Shown here one piece after another: positions 1 through 18,211 of a DNA stretch of 64,000 bases (position 1 is the stretch's first letter; every line of letters begins with the position of its first letter). The DNA comes from Mesorhabditis belari. Taxonomy: Eukaryota; Nematoda; Chromadorea; Rhabditida; Rhabditidae. The translations under genes and the position numbers were made by a program. The stretch spans positions 1,686,001 through 1,750,000 of the forward strand of contig CAUEEP010000935.1 in NCBI GenBank assembly GCA_958450365.1, written 5' to 3'. Under the pieces are notes generated by a model. It saw only the letters and a program-made list of their open reading frames with translations, did no database searches and was not told the DNA's origin.

Positions 1-843
1 ATGAATCATTCGTTAGCGGCTGAATTTTGTAAATGGCTACGACATATACAGTTTCTAAGTTATATATATATTTATTTATAAATAAAGAACCACAATCAGG
101 TCATAAGACCATGATGTCACAAAAGACTTCAAGATTCGAAGAGCTATCTGTCACAAAATGTCATGATCCGAAGAGCAGAGCACTGTCAAAAGGTTTCATG
201 ACCGAAATCACTCAACCGATTGGCATAAGCCGTATGATTAAAGATATAAGAAAAGTAAAATCTTATCATCTTATCATATAGTTGACCCCTTGGCCTCATT
301 TCATTGACTGAGCAAATACAGGGTGACGAAAAATGATGGACTTACCCTTTTCGTAATGTAAGTTGTCAAATGGAATCCAAAACTACCGAGGATTTAGAGA
401 TTTGAAGTGCTTAGAGTGTAGTTGACCTCTTGGCCTCATGAAAAATTATGGGCTTACCCTTTTCGTAATGTAAGTTGTCAAATTGAAATTCAAAACTATC
501 AAGTGTTATATAGAGAATTGAATCCCTGAATCTTGGCTACATCTATCTAAATTTCAAATTATAAAGTTTGATTCAATTGGTATTGGTAGAATCTTGTTTT
601 AAAAAAAGTTTAGGGTAATATGCTTTTTGTTGATTGGTTACTTGTTTTCAATGCTTTACGAAGTTGTAAACTTGTAAGCTTGTTTCAATTTGGGTTCTCT
701 TAGGCCTAGACTGGTTAAAACATTGATCCCACTCACGTCAGTCCCTCGACAATAGCATTCCTTTCCCGGTTGCAGATCGAAATCCCAAAAATAGAAAAGC
801 GCCAAAGTCGCCACCGATACAATGAGTAAATAGGAGAAAATTG
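1..843. other. Intergenic, no gene; diverged tandem repeat
   Basis: I see no convincing coding exon here. Two diverged copies of a block of about 90 bp lie in direct orientation at about 282-380 and 419-505; both carry gttgacc, ttggcctcat and then cttacccttttcgtaatg. The first copy also contains a cagggtga motif like the ends of Tc-type elements elsewhere in this window. The rest is AT-rich and unremarkable. Confidence 0.5.
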
Positions 844-1505
844 CTACCGTAAATACTGTAATAGTACCCCACCCCCATAATGACGGTGCGGAGTGTTGCG
901 TAGTCTAGCTTTGAACGAGTTTTTCTCGACACTGGTTTATGCTACAATGCGCGCTTAGGTATCAAAAAATAGCTGAAATTCAGGGCTATTTTTTTGATGC
1001 CAAAGACGCATCTTTTGAAAGCACGGGCGCTTTGAAAAAAATGAAATACTAAAAAACTTTTGCGACTACGCGACTGTACGAGGGGGTGGCACATCCGCGC
1101 GAAATGGTGTTCTCTATCCGTTTTCCATGTTTGAATAGCCATTCAACGCAGAAAAATGTGCTGATTTCAATGGTGAAAAAATTATCAAAATCCGTCTGAT
1201 ACATTTTTTAAAAATCGCGTTTTATCGAAAAAATCGCACTTTTACAAGCAACTCGCTCGCAGCGACCAACTTTCGGCGGCTCGTTTTCAGCGTGGTCGAA
1301 AGATTGCGCCCTCAAAACCGATAACTTTTGTGTGGACGTTTATAAAGATCATTTTGATACCAAAAAAATAAAAATTGATCAACTCTGCGAAGACTTGATG
1401 CCTTTTTAAGTTGAAAATGACGTTTTGCGACTTTCTGCCCGCTAAAACGTGGGCAATCGCCAACAACCTATTTAAAGCAGCCAGACATTTATATTACTCT
1501 ATTTG
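844..1505 (+). repeat. Left terminal inverted repeat of the 844-4090 transposon
   Basis: This arm matches the reverse complement of 3635-4090 almost throughout, for example the segment with gcgggcagaaagtcgc read on the opposite strand. It is longer than its partner because of an extra segment at about 876-1087. Confidence 0.8.
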
Positions 1506-1745
1506 AATTTGTCGTTTTTCCCAGAGGCTTTTAACTTATATTTAACTTATCTCTATTTAAATTGTTGATAAACAAACTCCTAGTAAGCTTTTTAATAGGT
1601 TCGGTATATTTCTTGTTCACAAAGAGACGATTAACCAACTACCAGCAGTCATTTTTTTAGCTTTTTGATTAATTCGTTTCTTATTTCAGAAAGTTTATCA
1701 TTTCTTGAGCTTAACATTAGTATTTTCATTTCAGGTTCGACAGCG

Positions 1746-3264
1746 ATGCCACAGGCAAGCAAACGCAAAAGTGCATCTATGAAGAGAATAACAGATTTAA
1801 AACGAAAAAAAGAGCGAGCAACTTTGAATCAGGCAGAAATGTTGATTGTTAGAAGAGGAAAGATAAAGAAAGGAAGAATCACTGCAGAGATGCGACGAAA
1901 ACAAAGAAAAATCCTTAAAGCTGCCCGGAAAGTTCAATGTAAAAATCACAGAAAAAGGATGAGAAGAAATATTGTCTGTCGATCGCTTTCTCCGTTACAA
2001 ACCCTTGCACTTTACTCGAAATCTAAAGTATCACGGGACGCTCATCGAATTTATGAGTCATGAGACTCGTACTCTTGCAACGGAGTATCGTATGAATATG
2101 GTACGGGCAACCCTTGCAAAAAGCGTCGACTATGAAATTGAAGGCGATATTGTGAAGCTAAAAGACATGTTTTCTTCCGTCCAATATCGACTGTCTAAAA
2201 TTAAAGACAACGAGAAACACCGTGCTGTACTTTTATGTGATAAAGGACTGGATATTACCAAAGTTACAATCATGTTTCCAGACAAGTCGGAAAAGCAACA
2301 ATCCCCTTACAATCAACTGATACTTGCCGCGTGGTATGGTTATGACAATAACGAAAATCTGTGCAAGATAAAGGACTTGTTTGAAAAGCTTTCACCTTTA
2401 CCTTGTGCCTTCTTCTTGGGCGGTGATCTCAGTTTCATGGCTTCTGCATTCGGAATGTCGTGTGCTTCAACGTATCCCTGTGTGTGGTGCTTCTTTAAAG
2501 CTGTGAAGACGCGAAAAATTACGGGCGTTAAGGAGAAATTAGACCAAACACACTACGAAAGACGTACCATCCTGAGTTTTGATGAGCGCTTAAAACTTCC
2601 AACAAAAGATGCCGAAAATCGAAAGGGTGTGCTTCGGCCATATGTATGGAACATTGAGCCTAAACATTGTGTTCCTCTGATTCTGCACATCAAGTTAGGA
2701 TTCGGAAATCAAATATTCAAGGCTATGGAAGCTGAAGTTAATCTTAATTCGTTGGAACGCGTGCAATTCGAAGAGTTTTCAAAAAAGCTAGGATTTCTCA
2801 AGACGCACAGGTCGGATGATCTAAATCGTCCAAAAATCAAAAAACTTTGTCAGAATCGAAATATGTATCGAAAAGTTTCAATGTCATCTCGTTACAGTGA
2901 TTTGTGCAATTGTTTGGATATCTTCGATGACTTCTCTCGAAGTTCAGCCTCAACTAAAGCACAATTACCGGTTAAAGAGATTGATGATATTTGTGAAAAG
3001 TTAAAACAACTTCTCTCAAGTATGGAAATTCTTGATATTGGAACACGATCCGTGAAGTCACACGTAGCGTTGAAACACATTCCAGAGTTTTTGAACGAAA
3101 ATAATTGTCTGGCTAACATGGGTGAGGAGGGCTTGGAATCATTGCATTCAATCATTGGCAATTTATGCCGTCGAACTAAACGTCTAAATAAACTCGAAAC
3201 ACTCTTATTCGCCACTAAACGACACGCTGTTAATGTCTTGCTATTAGATTTGGGTCTTATTTAA
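1746..3264 (+). CDS. Transposase-like protein, apparently frameshifted
   Basis: A basic N-terminal part (MPQASKRKS from 1746, rich in Arg and Lys, suited to DNA binding) is open in one frame to about 1965. A second frame is open from 1963 to 3264 and carries the conserved-looking body. The body holds an Asp in LLCDKGLD, an Asp in FFLGGDLSF, a CxxC in YPCVWC and a Glu in EEGLESLH near the C-terminus. That order (D, D, CxxC, E) resembles the RNase H-like DDE transposases that carry a C/DxxC/H motif between the second D and the E. The two frames overlap without a usable intron, since a TGA at 1960 closes the second frame upstream, so either a frameshift has killed the gene or a small intron was missed. 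The location between long inverted repeats supports the transposase role; the family assignment is inference. Confidence 0.6.
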
Positions 3265-3634
3265 TATGAAAGTTTACGACCATGCTTTATGTTTCTTTTT
3301 CAGGCGTTATATTTATTCAATTTGTTAATCTCGCATAAATTTAGGTATCGAAATGCAAAAAAATGTTGAAAGAAACGCTTCAAAGACCCAATTAAACCTG
3401 TGATTTGTCATCGCTTGGAACATCTTGCTCTTTTCGTTGCTTTGATGTGGTGGTGATGGCTAAAATTCGTCCAAACAAAGCAATCTATTTTAAAAAAAAA
3501 CTTCCCTTAAGCATTAATCCAAAATTTGCAGACACATGACGAAAAAACACGACGAGAAAAGCCAAAAGAAAAGAATAAGGAAATGAATGAAAGGAAACAA
3601 GCGCGGCTTTTCTACTTCATGCTTTTTGACACGT

Positions 3635-4090
3635 AAATAGAGTAATATAAATGTCTGGATGCTTTAAATAGGTTGTTGGCGATTGCCCACGTTTTAGCGG
3701 GCAGAAAGTCGCAAAACGTCATTTTCAACTTAAAAAAGGCATCAAGTCTTCGCAGAGTTGATCAATTTTTATTTTTTTGGTATCAAAATGATCTTTATAA
3801 ACGTCCACACAAAAGTTATCGGTTTTGAGGGCGCAATCTTTCGACCACGCTGAAAACGAGCCGCCGAAAGTTGGTCGCTGCGAGCGAGTTGCTTGTAAAA
3901 GTGCGATTTTTTCGATAAAACGCGATTTTTAAAAAATGTATCAGACGGATTTTGATAATTTTTTCACCATTGAAATCAGCACATTTTTCTGCGTTGAATG
4001 GCTATTCAAACATGGAAAACGGATAGAAAACGATTTTTCGCCTTATTTCGCGCGGATGTGGGTGGGGTACTATCACAGTATTTACGCTAG
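3635..4090 (-). repeat. Right terminal inverted repeat of the 844-4090 transposon
   Basis: This is the mirror of 844-1505. It lacks the extra 210 bp of the left arm, so it probably shows the original arm length of about 450 bp. Confidence 0.8.
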
Positions 4091-4586
4091 TTTATTCCAT
4101 GGAAAAGTTATAGTAGCACAATAGATGCAATTTAAAGAAAAGAATAAGTAAATAGTGATGTTGTAAAGATAACGGTAATAGTTTGCTCAACTCTCTCTTT
4201 CAAATTCCTTTCCGCTTTTCACAAAAATCGATTCTTTTCAATCTTTCTTATCAAAGGAATGAATGCTTTCATTTCTGAATGATTCATAAATAAATCTTCT
4301 ACACAAGTTCTAATAGAAAATCTTTCAAGCTTAGACTTTCATTTTGTATATTTTCTTAGTATTTTATCATCTAGGACACTCAAAAGATAGCTAAAAAGTT
4401 ATTTGAGATCGTTTGACTAGATTTAGCTTCTAGGTTTTAAAATTATAGTTTTAAAACTTCTTTTAACTTCATTGTTAAAAGATTTTCTTTTGTTTTTATG
4501 TCTAAAATCATTTTTAACTTCAAATTTTGTGAAGTTTTTGTATTAAAGTTTTAATTTGTATTAAAATCCTTTCACAGACTCTTCCA
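4091..4586. other. AT-rich spacer upstream of the methyltransferase gene
   Basis: No coding exon is visible. The stretch presumably includes the promoter of the gene at 4587. An acceptor-like ttcacag ends at 4576, eleven bases before the ATG, and could be a spliced-leader acceptor. Confidence 0.4.
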
Positions 4587-7500
4587 ATGCGTCCAAACGT
4601 TGCCCCAGCTCTACTTTTCTTCGCCGTTTTAAGTATTTTCTGTTATTTGCTATATTCAAATGCTAGAGGTTGGTTTTTGGATTGAAATTAGATTAGAAAT
4701 TAGATTAGAAATTATATTAGATTATGATCGTAATACTTTCAGAAGGTTGTCTAGACGCGTGGAGTGATAAAGTCTTCTTGCAAGACTATGTTCTCACGAA
4801 GAAACATTACGTGGAAACTGCCAAGGAAAGGACAAATTTGTTGAGGTGAAACTGATTTTAAACTCTGAGATTTATAAAAGTATTAACCAATAGATCAATT
4901 CTCCTAAAGCTTTCTCTATTTAGAGACGTTTTACTGCAAAAGAGAACCAAAGGTTGGCGATTCGCTGACATCTACAATGGATTGGTGCCAGAGGTGAGAA
5001 GGGACTAGGAGTCGAGAGGTTTATCTAGAGATCTAGGAACTAGATTAGATAAATCTAGTTCCTAGATTCCTAGATAAACCTAGTACACGCATTTGACACG
5101 AACTTCAAATTCACCAAATTCTGGGAAGAAAAATCGGCCCAAATCATAACATCACCTCCTCCATAGTTGCCGAAATACTTTGGTTCTTTGCGCAGATCTC
5201 TCAAATAATGCATAACACGGTCCCGATTTGGTTCCAATACGGTTCTAAAACAGGGCCGTCGGGGTTAAACTTCTTTCGTAGTCACTATAAGTGACAGAAA
5301 CAGAAGCAATTCAGGTCCAGACAACAGAAGCAATTCAGGTCTTTTGCACATCGCTCCTCCGCGTCGGTAAAGTGAGCGATGGTGGGAAATGGATTTGCCG
5401 ACCGTGGAGTATGCCAAACGATTGTGCTGTTTATTCATTGGGTGAGCATTTATGTTGCAGAATTTTTAGCAAAATATAGCCAAATTTAAACCAAAGATTG
5501 ATCCCAAGGAGATTGAGAATAGAGGCGCCCAAGGTGGTAAAGCCGGCTCGGCCCCCTTAAGCGTTTACGAAAGGAAAAAAAGGAAACCCCTTGTACCAGA
5601 GCGGTTTGCCAGGCCGCAAGCGATTATGCGGCTGCACAAAGAACACTTCGGCAGTCATTTACAGAGATTTCTCTTTTGCTATGTTGATTGTATAAAAAGA
5701 AGATATTCAGTTGTAAATTTGTAACTGGGGGTTTTCGGGGTCGGTGAATCGATTGGAGATATTTATTTTATTGAATCTATCAATGGGAACTCGGAGAAAC
5801 GGTCCTAATTCGGATTGCTTCTTTAGACTCGAAAAATTACTCAAGTTATCAATGGTCGTTTAATGGTCAATGGGTTAATGGTTATCATATCAATGGTCAA
5901 TGGTCGTTCAAACGATCAGAAGGCTTACAATCAGCTCTTTTTCAGAATCTCAGAAGACTTTAAAGAATTTTTGATTTCCATTGAACCAACATCAAGATTT
6001 CAGGTGTCAATCAAGATACGTCATTCGAAAGAGATCTCCAATCATTGACGCAATCAAGATGTCGACTATATGCCTATGATAAGGTGGGATTTTTGATCAA
6101 GGAAGGTTAACAAATATATTTGAAACTTTGAATTTCTAAATTTACAACTAAATCCTTTGCAGAACCAGCCAAAATCCGCAAAAGTCCTCGAGGGACTCGA
6201 CAAAATGAATGTTCATTTCAAGAAAGGATTAATCGGAATTGTGAATGATCCGCAAAACGGAAAATTGAGTATTCAAGAGGAAATGAAATTGTATAAGGAT
6301 AAAAGAATCGAGATTTTAAAGATTGATATTGAAGGTGAGAAATGGGAAAAGTGCTTGAAATCAAGATTGATTTCAGGTGCAGAACTGAAGGTACTCCCGG
6401 AGTTGATAAATGCGGCTAGGATTTGTCAGGTTTGTAACCAAAATAACAAAGTTTTAGACGCTTTCATTTTAAACCACTTTAAAGGTTCAAGCTCAACTTA
6501 TGAGAGCGTATTGGTGTTTGATTGAAAACTTTTGATTTCATTGCGTCCTCGTCGAATCGACGAAACTTGCCAGAAGGATTTCCAGGCTTTGGCCAAAGCC
6601 TGGTCAGGCCTGGTTCGATCCTGATGAACACCTGAGCTAGAGCTTTACTTAGAAAGGAATCTCAACAGGATTTGGTGGCCAAATAATATGAGCCATATAC
6701 TAACCGACGTAGAATTTTGCGCTGATTCCAAAACTGCTTTCTGTTTTTGAAAAGCGCAGCACTTTGTCAAACGTTATAATCACAAGAATCAAGAATCACA
6801 AAAAAGTTATAATCACAAGAATCAAGAATCACAAAAAACAGACCTTGAGGGTATAAGTTGACTTACCAAGAGGAGGGAGAGGAGATCGTTGTGGCCGAGT
6901 GGTAGTGGGCTTGCATACGATTTTGCATAATCAAGGATTCTAGGGTTCGAGTCCGTGGTTTAGCTTTTGTTTTTGCTTCTTTTGCCTTTGCTTTTTTGAA
7001 TGGTTTAAGTGTTTTGGCGATTTTGGATGGTTATCATTAGATGTCTGTATATCCAGAGCAACAGTGTGCCAGCTGCTGTACGATTGTGTTGTGCGCGCAC
7101 ATAGAGAATACTTAAACCATTCAAAGCTAAAAGATGCAAAGAGAAAAGTCAAGCCTTGGACCAGAACCCTAGCGTCCTTGCTTTCCTCTCACTTCGTATT
7201 GAAGCCCGCTGCCACTCGGCCACCACAACCTCTTCCCAATCCCTTGGTAAGTCAACTTATAAGCACAAAATCTGTTTTCTGCGATTTCATACAAAACTTT
7301 GAGCGCTTATATCTTTTGACAGAGTGTTGAGTTTCAAAAACGGAAAGCAGCAGAACCAGCGCTCGACTTTACAGCTTTTAAAAAATGAACTAACGCGAGC
7401 TTTTCAGCAATCCTTAAAAGACAATTTGTAAATAATAAATAGGAGTTTCTGATAAAACAAATCATAGATCAATTGGTTTATTATTTATTTTCAAAAGTAA

Positions 7501-7849
7501 AAAAGTGGAAAAGACTTTCCAGAAAAGACAATCTGCTAACAATCTGCTAACCTGTAAACGTGGAAGAATGAATTCAAGAATGAGACTGTTAAAGTGATAT
7601 GAGCTAGTCCAATTTCAGTCAAATCACTTTCTCATCAACATTTTCTCGTTTCAGATCCTCGTTGAGATCCACGCCGATCCGCATCTTGTACTCGATTTGA
7701 TGAAAAAGCTGGCCAAAGGCGGTTATCGTTTATTCTCCTATGAGATCAACGGCTTATTGCATCATTTGAGTGAATATTCATTTATTCATGATGATTGTTT
7801 AGAGCAATATAATGTTTTACCATTTGAAAATTATTTGGAAAATTTGTGA
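4587..7849 (+). CDS. Methyltransf_22/FkbM-like methyltransferase, type II membrane protein
   Basis: Predicted exons: 4587-4668, 4743-4845, 4924-4993, 5339-5441, 6004-6083, 6163-6334, 6377-6429 and 7655-7849. All phases agree and give 285 residues. An N-terminal hydrophobic segment (residues about 6-24, LLFFAVLSIFCYLLY) predicts a signal anchor. The body matches the nematode-expanded Methyltransf_22 family: CTSLLRVGKVSDGGKWIC, then the glycine-containing SAM-binding stretch VYSLGVNQDTSFE, an acidic YAYDK strand end, the core EILKIDIEG, and ILVEIH at the start of the last exon. These proteins are expected to be SAM-dependent methyltransferases acting in the secretory pathway; the substrate is unknown. 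Intron 3 carries a Tc1-like fragment and intron 7 (1.2 kb) carries a tRNA-bearing foldback element, yet the reading frame is intact, so the gene is probably functional. Confidence 0.82.
5085..5255 (-). pseudogene. Tc1-like transposase fragment
   Basis: Read on the minus strand this intron segment encodes HYLRDLRKEP followed by GGGDVMIWADFS and LKFVS. That resembles the Tc1-family core around the second catalytic Asp (GGGSVMVWGAFS type). Only about 55 codons remain, with no terminal repeats recognised, so it is a dead remnant inside intron 3 of the methyltransferase gene. Confidence 0.65.
6711..7371. mobile_element. Foldback element with tRNA-like sequence in both arms
   Basis: The two ends are inverted copies of each other (gcgctgattcc / ggaaagcagcag regions, then ataagttgacttacca in both arms). 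Both arms carry a tRNA-like stretch with GTGGCCGAGTGG (box A-like), on the plus strand near 6890 and on the minus strand near 7220, so the element is a head-to-head pair of tRNA-derived sequences. It sits inside intron 7 of the methyltransferase gene. The block just right of it (about 7370-7530) resembles part of the element at 55923-56505. Confidence 0.6.
6889..6965 (+). other. Degenerate tRNA-like sequence
   Basis: A box A-like TGGCCGAGTGGT is followed 45 bp later by a box B-like GGTTCGAGTCC. The acceptor ends do not pair and the T stem has mismatches, so this is a tRNA-derived repeat rather than a working tRNA gene. Confidence 0.55.
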
Positions 7850-9126
7850 AAAGATCAGTTGTTTACACTCAAGATTCTTTGTTCATTTTTTTACGGAATT
7901 CATAAACTTTCATCGTTTCTGAGTGAGACATTTGCGTCACAAAAAGTTGCAAAAAAACGATTTAGATAGAGAAAAACAAGACGGATTTGAGAAATAGATT
8001 CTTTGTAAAAAAGGAGCAACTGAGCTCTAAATTTGGCTATATTTTTTCTACAAATTCGACATCAATTGCTCAAAGCTTTCAATTGTCAAGAGATTTAATT
8101 GACTTTTAAAAAATTTGAGTTTCAAACACGAATCAATTCCTATTCTTTGAACCTAGCTAAAAACGTTTTATTTCAATGTTATGTAGCCGTTCGCGTTCGA
8201 ATCAAATTATTTTTGCACAGTACTTTCTGGTGATAGTAAGTCGTTGCTGTAAAACAAATTAAAGAGTTGAGTACGATAAGAATTAACAGAAAAGAATCAA
8301 AAAAATCGAGTGTACCGCTATTATGATATAAGCGCTTTGAAATGTTTTCTTTGTAAAGAATTTGATGGCCTTTTTCTTGACAATGGGAAAATTCTCCGGA
8401 ATCATTCCTATTCTTCGACTCTAGTCAAAAACGTTTTATTTTCACGTGATGTAGCCATTCGATGATTGCAAAGTAAGTCATTTTTTTCTAAATTTGTAGC
8501 TTTAGTTGATTCGTAGCTGTTTTTAGTTCTATAAGGCCGATTTAGCAGAGAAAATTTTATGAGGTTTTTTTCTATCTCTCTTCAAACAAGGCTCTATCTT
8601 GCTTCTCTTATCAAAGTCGTAAAAATTCTAAACGCTTTTCTGCAATATCTTTTGGAATCCTATTGATTGTTGTAAACATTCTAAATATTTGTATTTTGAT
8701 GAGGTTAGATAGTTTATGTTAATTTTGGTCTTACCGTCGTAGCCGATCGGATAGGAATCTTGTCTCCTAGTCAGGGGGTTAAGGGTTCAATCCCGGCGGC
8801 TAGAAAGATTGGTTCTCTTTCCCGTTATTATGGGTTTTTTCTTACCAACATTTCGGTAATAGGGGTAATTAGGGGTAAAAATCTTCTCCATTGTGTTGTC
8901 ATTCATTATTCGTGTCAAAGAAATATACTTTACTTTACTTACCCACGGAAATACCGTATTCCTGCTACAGATTTTGTCAGTTCTACTTATTTTTGATCCC
9001 ATTTAATTTATTCGTTTCCTATCAAATAGAACAAAATTGTGTTAGACGGAGAAAATCTGAAGAAAAGATTACGATAGATTTTCAATCTTTGCCGTTTAGA
9101 AAACTAACTCGCAAGAAAAACGAATT
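7850..9126. other. Intergenic region, no gene seen
   Basis: AT-rich sequence downstream of the methyltransferase stop codon. Weakly repeated blocks occur at about 8140-8200 and 8400-8460 (both contain aaaacgtttta and gtagcc). A tRNA-like sequence lies at 8741-8802. No exon with family similarity was found on either strand. Confidence 0.45.
8741..8802 (+). other. tRNA-like sequence related to the 47-48 kb minisatellite
   Basis: The sequence has a TAGCCGATCGG box A-like part, a central stretch tcttgtctcctagtcag and a box B-like GGTTCAATCCC. Six of seven acceptor positions can pair (one wobble), but the anticodon stem is poor. The central stretch is nearly the unit of the long minisatellite at 47183-48586, present here only once, so this is an unexpanded relative of that locus. 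Confidence 0.6.
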
Positions 9127-9770
9127 GCCGTATTCTCTCTAATAGTAGTGCACCCCGCCGAGCCGAGTTGATGACGATTTTACGGTTTCCAAGCTTTCGC
9201 AAAAGCTCAACACTCAAATCCCCCATAAGATCTCATCGTCAGCTACATTTTTCGACCCCACATCGATAGGTTCTGATAAGCGGTTTTCGAGATTTCGAGG
9301 AATTTTGGCGAAGCAGGGAAAACACGGTATGCAAAGATCTTTGTGGGCCAGCCAAATGAGAAGAAGGCAATGCCCATCATAGGTGTTCGTAATCAACTAA
9401 TGATGAGAAAATTTTCGATTTAATGAACACAATTTGAAACAACTTGAAACAATGCTCTTTTCTGGAAACTAAGCTCTTGCGCTACTTAGCTACTTGGCTA
9501 CTTAGCTCTTGCGAAAAGTTCGTGTTTCAGCTTTAAAGTTCCCTTGATATATTTTTCAAAACTTTTTTGCAATAGTAGTGCACCCCGCCGAGCTGGTGAC
9601 TATTTTACGGTTTCCAAGCTTTTGCAGAAGCTCAACACTCTAATCCCCCACTAGATCTCATCGTCAGCTACATTTTTCGGCCCCACATCGATAGGTTCTG
9701 ATAAGCGCCTTTCGAGATTTTGAGGAATTTAGGCAACGCTCAGGGTGCCCTACTATTAGAGAGAATACGG
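9127..9770. mobile_element. MITE with cgtattctctctaata ends, internally duplicated
   Basis: The ends are inverted (cgtattctctctaatagtag at 9130 and ctattagagagaatacgg at 9753). Inside, a block of about 190 bp occurs twice in direct orientation (about 9143-9310 and 9575-9740), each with gtgcaccccgccgagc and ctcatcgtcagctacattttt. A single-block copy lies at 28296-28503 in the opposite orientation. Confidence 0.7.
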
Positions 9771-9994
9771 TAATTTCAAATCAAACTTGTTTGGTTTACA
9801 AGAATCTTTAAAACTGGATAGTTTTGTAGTGGAGACGGTGTTTTTTGCTTTAGTGAGATATGCAAAACTAGGTTTTAAGCATTACCTAAGCGAATGAATT
9901 TACTTTTGAGCACTGGCACGAGATCTATAAGTTTATAAGTTTTTAAGAAGTTCGTAAAAGCTTATACGGTTGAACCTCGTTAGTAAAGAACTCA

Positions 9995-10127
9995 ATAATG
10001 AAATAACCTCGATGGAAACCGGATTTTTTAGGATTCCTCTGAGTTGTTTTAGTACTAATCAAACCTCAATAGTGAACGGTTTTTTTTAGGATCCCTTCCA
10101 CAGTTCACTAACGAGGTTCGATTGTAT
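9995..10127. mobile_element. Short MITE with acctcgttagt inverted ends
   Basis: A 130-bp segment begins gaacctcgttagtaaag and ends cactaacgaggttcg, with no coding capacity. This is a non-autonomous DNA element; the family is not identified. Confidence 0.6.
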
Positions 10128-10162
10128 ATCGAATGATTTACATAATATCAATCTTGCTTTCT

Positions 10163-10545
10163 AGAGATGAGCACTAAAAACTACAAACGTAAACTATAAA
10201 CGCTTCTAAGTTGCTTCAAATCTACTTGATTGACATGGTCTATGGCTCAGAAAATAGAGAATTTTAAGAGCTTTTGAACCAACACCCAAAAATCTCAATT
10301 CTAAAGAAATTTAGAGTGGGTTACAGCTTCGACTACGCGCGAGTACTGTTCGTTTTCATAAATCACTGTAATTTTCTTCAAAATTGATTTTTTTGAGTGT
10401 ACTTTAGTGGTTCAAAAGCTCTTGAAATTCTCTATTTTTTGAGCTATTCTCTATTTGAGATCATGTCAATCCAGTTGATTTAAAGCAAGTTAGAAGCGTT
10501 TGTAGTGTGACAGTTCGTTATTTTTCTAGTTTATAGCGCTCATAT
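10163..10545. mobile_element. Foldback element upstream of the fucosyltransferase
   Basis: The left arm (agatgagcactaaaaac, then cttctaagttgctt and cagaaaatagagaatttt) is the imperfect reverse complement of the right arm (gctcttgaaattctctat, then aagcaagttagaagcg and gcgctcatatct). It ends some 20 b before the acceptor of the first recognised fucosyltransferase exon, so it may have separated that exon from the missing start exon. Confidence 0.6.
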
Positions 10546-10563
10546 CTATTGCTTTCCATTCAG

Positions 10564-18037
<7,474 letters not shown>

Positions 18038-18211
18038 ACTAGAAAACCATTGAAACTTGTCTATAAATAAAGATTTTTTTAAAGTTTTTAATCTTGATTT
18101 GATCTAATTTGATTCTATTAATCTATTGAATACTTTTAAAAAGCTTAAAAAGCTTAAAAATCAAGCTTTTTCCTCATAAAATTAAGCTATTCAGCTATTC
18201 AGCTATCCCAA
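18038..18211 (+). promoter_or_regulatory. Candidate operon intercistronic region
   Basis: Only 174 bp separate the fucosyltransferase stop from the GT49 ATG. An AATAAA lies at about 18066, followed by a T-rich stretch (gattttttttaaag) and then, just before the ATG at 18212, two ctattcag acceptor-like motifs. That order (poly(A) signal, U-rich stretch, trans-splice acceptor) is what nematode SL2-type operons show. Operon status is inference. Confidence 0.5.

Larger units (their letters stand above)
844..4090 (+). mobile_element. DNA transposon with long terminal inverted repeats
   Basis: A 3.2-kb unit is bounded by inverted repeats of roughly 450 bp. The left end starts ctaccgtaaatactg and the right end finishes cagtatttacgctag; the arms then match over most of their length, including the inner segment with ccagacatttatattac. 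A single transposase-like gene lies between the arms. No clear target-site duplication is visible next to either end, so the copy is probably old, or the true ends lie a few bases away. The left arm carries about 210 bp (about 876-1087) that is absent from the right arm, a later insertion. I cannot name the superfamily from sequence alone. Confidence 0.75.

Noticed and set aside
10162..10185. ATG followed by a donor-like gtaaac, tested as the missing first exon of the fucosyltransferase
   Set aside because: The phase does not match the exon at 10564, and the sequence is part of a foldback element's arm.
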